Origin: Psoroptes ovis | Lineage: Eukaryota > Arthropoda > Arachnida > Sarcoptiformes > Psoroptidae | Direction of reading: 5' to 3' | DNA length: 64,000 nucleotides | Assembly: GCA_002943765.1 (NCBI GenBank) | Contig: PQWQ01000017.1 | Span: 62,001 to 126,000 of the forward strand | Shown: piece by piece, positions 56,716-64,000 of the stretch | How the letters are laid out: every line of letters begins with the position of its first letter | Position numbering within the stretch: the first letter of the stretch is position 1 | Translations under genes and position numbers: made by a program | The notes under the pieces: generated by a model | Database searches by the model: none | The model's input: only the letters and a program-made list of their open reading frames with translations | Told to the model about the DNA's origin: nothing

Positions 56716-59700
56716 CTAAATACAATAAAATTGTGTTACAGTCGATGATTGTATTTCAATTTGGCTCATACGAGCTTGGATACGTTGTAACCATCGTATC
56801 AGTACAGTCGATAACATCATTGCATCGTTTTTGGTTTGCGGTGGTATTGGCCAACTGATCAATGTTTTTAGCCGAGCCGATACATGATCACTTAATTGTC
56901 CTGGATAACTATTGAAAAATGGTAACCATAATGGTAATAACTATTGAAAAGAAGAAAAATAAATTGAAGAATGAGAAATATTTAAAAGGTTATTTCATTT
57001 GAACATTTTTAAAAAATTTTATCAAGAATTTGTCGTTTAAAGGTGAAAAAATTTTTGGGAAATTTACCGAGGAATTCATGGAGGTAGGTTAAGAAGGTTT
57101 CTCGAAAAGTTTCCCATTAACTCGAAATTTCCCGGGAAACTCATCAAGCTTTGCCTATTACAACCTAACTAGTCAAGCTTAGCACATCACAACCTAACTC
57201 ATCAAGTTTGCCTGTCACAACCTAACTAGTCAAGTTTAGCACATCACAACCTAACTCATCAAGTTTGCCTGTCATAACTTAACTAGTCAAGCTTAGCACA
57301 TCACAAACTAACTCATCAAGTTTGCCTGTCATAACCTAACTTGTCAAGTTTGCCTGTCATAACCTAACTAGTCAAGCTTAGCACATCACAACCTAACTAG
57401 TCAAGCTTAGCACATCACAACCTAACTAGTCAAGCTTAGCACATCACAAACTAACTCATCAAGTTTGCCTGTCATAACCTAACTAGTCAAGCTTAGCACA
57501 TCACAACCTAACTAGTCAAGCTTAGCACATCACAAACTAACTAGTCAAGCTTAGCACATCACAAACTAACTCATCAAGTTTGCCTGTCATAACCTAACTC
57601 ATCAAGTTTGCCTGTCATAACCTAACTAGTCAAGCTTAGCACATCACAAACTAACTAGTCAAGCTTAGCACATCACAACCTAACTAGTCAAGCTTAGCAC
57701 ATCACAAACTAACTCATCAAGTTTGCCTGTCATAACCTAACTAGTCAAGCTTAGCACATCACAACCTAACTAGTCAAGCTTAGCACATCACAAACTAACT
57801 AGTCAAGCTTAGCACATCACAAACTAACTCATCAAGTTTGCCTGTCATAACCTAACTCATCAAGTTTGCCTGTCATAACCTAACTAGTCAAGCTTAGCAC
57901 ATCACAAACTAACTAGTCAAGCTTAGCACATCACAAACTAACTCATCAAGTTTGCCTGTCATAACCTAACTCATCAAGTTTGCCTGTCATAACCTAACTC
58001 ATCAAGTTTGCCTGTCATAACCTAACTAGTCAAGCTTAGCACATCACAAACTAACTCATCAAGTTTGCCTGTCATAACCTAACTCATCAAGTTTGCCTGT
58101 CATAACCTAACTAGTCAAGCTTAGCACATCACAAACTAACTCATCAAGTTTGCCTGTCATAACCTAACTAGTCAAGCTTAGCACATCACAACCTAACTCA
58201 TCAAGTTTGCCTGTCATAACTTAACTAGTCAAGCTTAGCACATCACAAACTAACTCATCAAGTTTGCCTGTCATAACCTAACTAGTCAAGCTTAGCACAT
58301 CACAACCTAACTCATCAAGTTTGCCTGTCATAACTTAACTAGTCAAGCTTAGCACATCACAAACTAACTCATCAAGTTTGCCTGTCATAACCTAACTAGT
58401 CAAGCTTAGCACATCACAAACTAACTCATCAAGTTTGCCTGTCATAACCTAACTTGTCAAGTTTGCCTGTCATAACCTAACTAGTCAAGCTTAGCACATC
58501 ACAACCTAACTCATCAAGTTTGCCTGTCATAACTTAACTAGTCAAGCTTAGCACATCACAAACTAACTCATCAAGTTTGCCTGTCATAACCTAACTTGTC
58601 AAGTTTGCCTGTCATAACCTAACTAGTCAAGCTTAGCACATCACAACCTAACTCATCAAGTTTGCCTGTCATAACCTAACTAGTCAAGCTTAGCACATCA
58701 CAACCTAACTCATCAAGTTTGCCTGTCATAACCTAACTAGTCAAGCTTAGCACATCACAACCTAACTCATCAAGTTTGCCTGTCATAACCTAACTAGTCA
58801 AGCTTAGCACATCACAACCTAACTCATCAAGTTTGCCTGTCATAACCTAACTAGTCAAGCTTAGCACATCACAACCTAACTCATCAAGTTTGCCTGTCAT
58901 AACCTAACTAGTCAAGCTTAGCACATCACAACCTAACTCATCAAGTTTGCCTGTCATAACCTAACTAGTCAAGCTTAGCACATCACAACCTAACTCATCA
59001 AGTTTGCCTGTCATAACCTAACTAGTCAAGCTTAGCACATCACAACCTAACTCATCAAGCTTTTTTTCTGAATGCAAAGGATTAATTATAAACTTACCCT
59101 TGTCAAAATTTCTGAATTACATTCCATCAATGTTTCCATTAACGATAAAAAATGAAGAGTAATCGTATCGGCGAGCTTTTTTTAAAGGGTTAAAAAAAAG
59201 GAGAAAAGAGCCATTAATTTTTAGGTAAAACTTGCGTAGAATGATGCGCAATACGGACTGCGGACACAACATACCTGCGGTATTTCCTGCGGGCATCAAA
59301 TTTGGAAGCAACAAAGCAAGAATATTTGCGAGATTAGAAATGCGTTTCGTAAGATCAACATTCAACAATCACAAGAAAAATACTTACAGTCACTGAATGA
59401 CTTATGATTTGCAGAATGCCTGGCGTAACTTTAGTCCAAAAATCAGTAAGGACCAAAATGTTTTGATGTGATGCATCTGATCCGGGTGGATTTTGTGATG
59501 CCAATTGTTCACAATAAACAGTCCACAATTGACAAAGTAAAAATGCATAAAATAGAGCTGACATATGTACGACGGATGATTTTGATTCCGACCCGAAACC
59601 GGCCAATATAACATGAACATGTTCAGCAACATGATTACTAACATCCAAAGGTATTGGTTGTGATACCAACAGTGATGATTGTGATGGATGACATTTCATC

Positions 59701-62700
59701 AAAGCTGTATGTTGTAGGGAACCAAGCAGTATCCATGATAGGGATCGAACGTGAGAAATACATTCGGAAAATTCTTTCGCACCATTTTGTATTGATGGTA
59801 ACGAGTATAGCCATGGTAGATATTTGGTGATTGCTTTCGAATCCGAACCACTCAGTCGAGTTAATTCGAGTGCTAAAAATTGTGCTACGCCAGCTTTAAG
59901 GTTACCACCCAGTGTTTCTTGATTAAGATGAATGGATGTACCTTGAAAATTGCTACGCAGCTTAGCCAAGGCATGTAGATCGCAAATAAATTCCAATAAT
60001 TCGGGGATAAAACACCGAAGACATTCGGTAGCATTTGTTGATGGTAATTCAACGGTGATACCATTGAGGCCTAGCTGTTTATTTTGATTACGTTCCAGCG
60101 ATTGTACGGCGATTGAATATGGCAATGAACCGCCAGCATCTTCTAGCGACCATTGAACCAAGGCGAATATATTTTCATCAGGTGCTTGGGTACGGAAACG
60201 CAGCGCTTGTACCAGTTCTTGTGCGAATGTACGTGCAACACAAAACCGATCACGATCACGAACGTATGCACGATTACAGTGGATACAAAGCTCGCGTACA
60301 TGTTCGAGTAATATTGGTGAATGTTGAAATATGTGTGACAGTATTTTCGTAACTGGATCAAGTATCGAGCGATGGGCACCGATACCTGGTATCTTGAACA
60401 ATGCCAACAATACACGCATCAACGGCAGTAGATTATGTATGTTTGGTGCTAAATCCAACAAATTAAATGATAATCGTCGGAAATAATTTTCCAATGGTGT
60501 CATAAGGTCTGACCATGGTTGATTAGCGACAATTGATGCACCCATAACCGGTACATTTGCACCATATTGTTTTGAAATGATTGGTGATAGCGTTGATAGT
60601 GATGAACTTTGTGTAACATTATAATCAACAAATACACATTCGAAATATGTGGCAACATTCGAAAGGGTTAACAATATTTGTGGCAACTGTTTATCATCGG
60701 TTAATGCTTCGAATAGCTCTTTCAACGGTGTAACTTGATTCAGTTCAACAAAATCAGCCAACGATATGGCAATCGAACGAAACATAATGATATCACCGGA
60801 ATGTGTTTGAAATATTTGTCGAAAAATACCGTTCGAATTCAGTTGATGTAGGGTACATCGAATGAATTGCCGTGCAATACTGGCCGTATTACCTGGCAAA
60901 TGAATATTGCTTTCCATTTGCCATGGATAAACACAACGCAACGCATAACGTGATGATAGTTTAAGTATTTGTGGCAGCAATGGTGCAGCTAATTGTGGAT
61001 TACGATGTACGAATGTTGCGAGCGCAACCAAACATAGCCCCAGTTCGTGTTCATCAAATTTTTCGATTGGCATACCACAACAATTACACAGTTCATATTG
61101 TTGTTGTTGCTGTTTCAGCGATTGATCCGAATTTGTTGAATCATTCGAACGTCCTGTTTGTGGTTGTTGCGATTGATTCGATTGCTGTTGATGCTGCTGC
61201 TGCGATGATTCAGGCAAAGTTTGAGCTTCGGACCCTTGATTCGAAGTCATACGAAGTGATGACGCCATCGATGATTGTTGCGGTAGCTGCTGCTGCTGCG
61301 TCTGATGCTGCTTCTTGGCTTTATTTTTCGATTTTTTCTTCTTTTTTTCTTGTTGCTGTTGCTGCTGCTTAGACGATAATTGCGATTTACCCATCATTAA
61401 TTTTTCTAGCTTAGCACTTGCCGCATTCGGTGTTGTTGTCGCTGCTGCTGCTGTTGCGGCTGCAATCGTTTTCACACTGATCGATGATTCCAACGATGGT
61501 GATTCAGTTTTCGATGTTGGTGATGATGGCTGGGTTTGGGTGATGAAATTCGAATGACGATTCGATTGTTCGATTGCTGACCGCTGACCACCTGTTGATT
61601 TCATTTGCTGCAGCTGATGCTGGGCACCATTCAAATTTGGACTCGATGCCGATTTAAGTGGTGATAGATTTTTACGTAGTTTTTGATTCATCACACTTTT
61701 CACCGCCGCAGTGGTCAAGGGTTGTGATGAAGATGGCGCTGGTGGTTGTGGCTGAGATGATGATGATGGTTGTACAGGTGGTTGTTTGATATTGTCTTCG
61801 GCACCTTGAGACATCGTAACCGATTCTTTTGGTGATGATCCAGCAGTCGTGGTTGATGTTGGTGATATCGTTGCGGCTTGTTGCTGATGTTGCGGTTGCT
61901 GCGGCTGAATCGACGATGATTTTTTCACCAATTCCAATTCCAGCTGTTCAGTTTGCCGAATTTTTGCTATGACTAATCGTGGTTTTTGTGTTGCGGTGGT
62001 GGTGGCGGTGGTCGTCGACAGATTAACCAAACATTTCGCGGCGATACGATTATTCATTGAATCCATTGATTTTGATGATGATAATGATTTCAGTTCGCCG
62101 GCATTGTTTTCATTGATTTTTTCATTACGAATTATTGATCCTGTCGTCGATACGATTGTCGTATGTTGTCGTATTAAATGTTTACTTTGATTTTTTGCTT
62201 TTTTTTGATGATCATCCGTCGTCGTTGATGATCGTTCCATCGAACGGCTACCACCGGTCAACGTATGTGACCGAGAATGATGTGGCCGTGGTCCAATCGG
62301 CAACAAACGTTCCGTTGATTGTTGTCGTGTTTGTATTGGTGGTGGCAGTTGGCGAAATGCTTCCAACGTTTGTTGATAATTCAAACAACAAACTTGTCCA
62401 CTGGCTGCAGCACAACAGCAGCAACAAGGTTGTTGGCTTAGATTACCGCTTGTAGCATGCGGTTGTGATGTTGGCTGCGACGATTGTTGCTCATCTTTAG
62501 TATCAGCTGTTTGCTGTTGCGGCTGCTGCTGCTGCAACATTGACGGAAACATTGAACGTCGCTGCAAATTGGTTCGAACGGTTTCACATAATTCACCACC
62601 GACCGGTAGCAGTCGTTCCATCGGTACCATTGGTGCGAAAGCTTTCGTCGATTCTTCAGGTGGTGCTTCAGGTATCGACGATTCTCGTTCATGATCGAAT

Positions 62701-64000
62701 GTTTTCGATTTTTTCGATGATTTCGAATGTTTTGGCTGCTGCTGCTGCGGCGGTGGTACACCAGGTACATCTGCGCAGACTTTAACCTTTTCCACTTTGA
62801 TTTCATCCAATTCTTTGACAATTTCTTTTTTGATCACCGGTTGTTGTATCGTTGATTGCTTCGATTTCTGCGATTCCAATTGTTTTTGTTGTTGCTGCTG
62901 CTGTTGATGTTGATGTTCAGCTTCTTTAGCCTTATCGATGAGCATTACCATGGCCTCTAGTTCTTCATCCGGTTCATGTTCGATATTTTTGGCCGCACCT
63001 TCAGGCGTTTGCGGCTGATCGGCCGAATTTTCATCAGGGGTAGCCTTTGAAATCGAATGTTGCGGCTGCTGCTGGGATTGCTGCGATTGCGATTGTTGTT
63101 GCTGCTGCTGCTGTTGAAGCTGTTGAGCTTGTAATTGCTTGAGAAGCTGTTCTTTTTCTCGATCTTTTTGTTGTTGTTCCCGTGATCGTCGCCGTGCTAC
63201 TTCATCTAAATTACATTTATGTTCCAATGATGATTCCAAGGTGTTTTGTACGATTTGTATTAAATGTTGAACAAATTTTGAATATTGTACGGATGATGAA
63301 TATGAATGTTTATATAGGATGATCAACAATGAACTCAGCCATGATCGTCGTAAATATGGTTGCAGCGACCATAATGAATATGTTGCACGATAATTATCGA
63401 GATCATTGACATAAATAAAACGATATTCAGCTGGACAATATAGCAGTATTGGTAATATTAATGGCAACAATAATGATCCTATGGATAGATTAAGGTCTAG
63501 CAAATCAGGTAATGATGATAGAAAAGCTGAAAATATTGATTTACGTCTTAGATCATATGCACTGAGTAAGAATATATTTTCACTCATACTATAACCAAGC
63601 AGCGTGTTCAAATGACGCAATACAATCGATTGTGTTCGGTTAATTGATTTATCATCCTGCGGATGTTGTGGATCAGGATACGATAAGAATTGCATAAATA
63701 AATACACGAGTAAATGCAATGTTTCTTGATCACAATAACCATTGATACCATCAGCAGATGCAGCGCCACCACCACCACCTGATGCATCATCAATAATACG
63801 ATGAACAACATTGAACAATATCAATTCTTCATGTGCCATATCTTGTTTGTTTTGTACTTGATCTTGGAAAAAATTATTCGGAAATGCTGACCCAGTCAAT
63901 GCGGCCAATTTGGAACTTTTACGATTAATTGCCGATTGATTCAGCGATGTTGATCCACCACCACCACCACCAAGACCACCGCCGCTAGCGCCACCGCCAC
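56716..64000 (-). CDS. UNC79: UNC79, NALCN sodium-leak channel complex subunit (3' part)
   Basis: Partial; it runs off the right edge (open frame to 64000). Minus-strand exons: >64000-59388, 59175-59098 and 56940-56716 (TAG), all in phase 0. UNC79 is a huge helical-repeat scaffold that stabilises the NALCN channel with UNC80 and sets neuronal resting excitability. Conserved blocks: SKLAALTGSAFPNNFFQDQ near the edge, LPILLYCPAEYRF, then after a ~650-residue disordered Gln/Ser region, CNCCGMPIEKFDEHELGLC, AAPLLPQILKLSSRYA, NGIFRQIFQ, GAKEFSECISHVRSLSWILL, PIPLDVSNHVAEHVHVILAG and LLCQLWTVYCEQLAS. Exon 2 in this list gives LHFLSLMETLMECNSEIL, and the last exon ends ARMSQIEIQSSTVTQFYCI, matching the family C-terminus (QVEIQSS...QFY). 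The disordered part has long polyQ and a run of five Cys (CCCCC). The last intron (2.16 kb) is filled by a satellite. Confidence 0.93.
57145..59062. repeat. Two-monomer (29 + 28 bp) satellite in the last UNC79 intron
   Basis: A tandem array of two related monomers. A (29 bp) opens CTAACTAGTCAAGCTTAGCA and B (28 bp) opens CTAACTCATCAAGTTTGCCT. They share the first half (CTAACT..TCAAG.TT) and diverge after it. There are roughly 67 monomers. The left end and the right end (about 58630-59060) are regular A-B-A-B with a 57-bp period. The middle mixes A-A, B-B and longer combinations. A 'TTAACTAG' variant and a 'TTGTCAAG' variant mark sub-blocks that were themselves duplicated. It lies wholly inside the UNC79 intron 59097-56941. 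Confidence 0.96.

Noticed and set aside
57145..59062. Alternating repeat/spacer look of the A-B satellite
   Set aside because: The 'spacers' are themselves repeated monomers, so it is a tandem satellite.

Overview
The window is nuclear DNA from an arthropod, most likely an astigmatid (house-dust or scab type) mite. It is AT-rich. Introns are very short (about 60-100 nt) with strong GTAAGT/GTATGT donors. Proteins carry many Gln/Asn/His runs. The conserved genes (RPB1, UNC79, Rpn13, PPP2R3C, prolyl oligopeptidase, P5C reductase) are animal-type. The mite assignment is inference from overall style; no sequence here proves it. I assembled exons by eye from splice consensus, reading-frame phase and remembered family sequence. 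Every multi-exon model below closes in frame.

Layout. 1-1432 (+): 3' part of PPP2R3C, a PP2A B'' subunit. 2738-5795 (+): a nine-exon prolyl oligopeptidase with a signal peptide and one GC-AG intron. 5.8-9.7 kb: gene-poor. 9684-13071 (+): a secreted animal haem peroxidase. 13948-14475 (+): a small two-domain cysteine-rich secreted protein. 14.57-18.48 kb: a mosaic 44-bp satellite. 18.6-19.5 kb: broken IS630/Tc1-like and Merlin-like transposases. 20753-22225 (+): proteasome ubiquitin receptor Rpn13/ADRM1, convergent with a Tudor-domain gene (24777-22513, -). 24.8-42.2 kb: a long gene-poor, transposon-rich tract. It holds two inverted ~2-kb copies of a broken envelope-like sequence flanking a Ty3/gypsy RT-RNase H relic, plus a hAT MITE with a perfect target duplication.

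42261-43332 (+): pyrroline-5-carboxylate reductase. 44435-50450 (+): the RNA polymerase II largest subunit with its heptad CTD. 51160-51354 (+): a glycine-rich secreted peptide with a TATA box. 54671-51498 (-): two tandem intronless type I membrane proteins that look like diverged paralogues. 55163-56166 (+): an orphan secreted protein with a MITE in an intron. 64000-56716 (-): the 3' part of UNC79, whose last intron is swollen by a two-monomer satellite.

The genes do not form one pathway. Housekeeping genes (transcription, proteasome, phosphatase, proline synthesis, NALCN channel accessory) alternate with secreted or membrane proteins of likely lineage-specific function. The main unusual content is repeat biology: two satellites with internal higher-order structure, four ~80-bp mariner-type hairpin MITEs, nested dead transposons and an inverted duplication of an already broken element. 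I found no CRISPR arrays, rRNA or tRNA genes.
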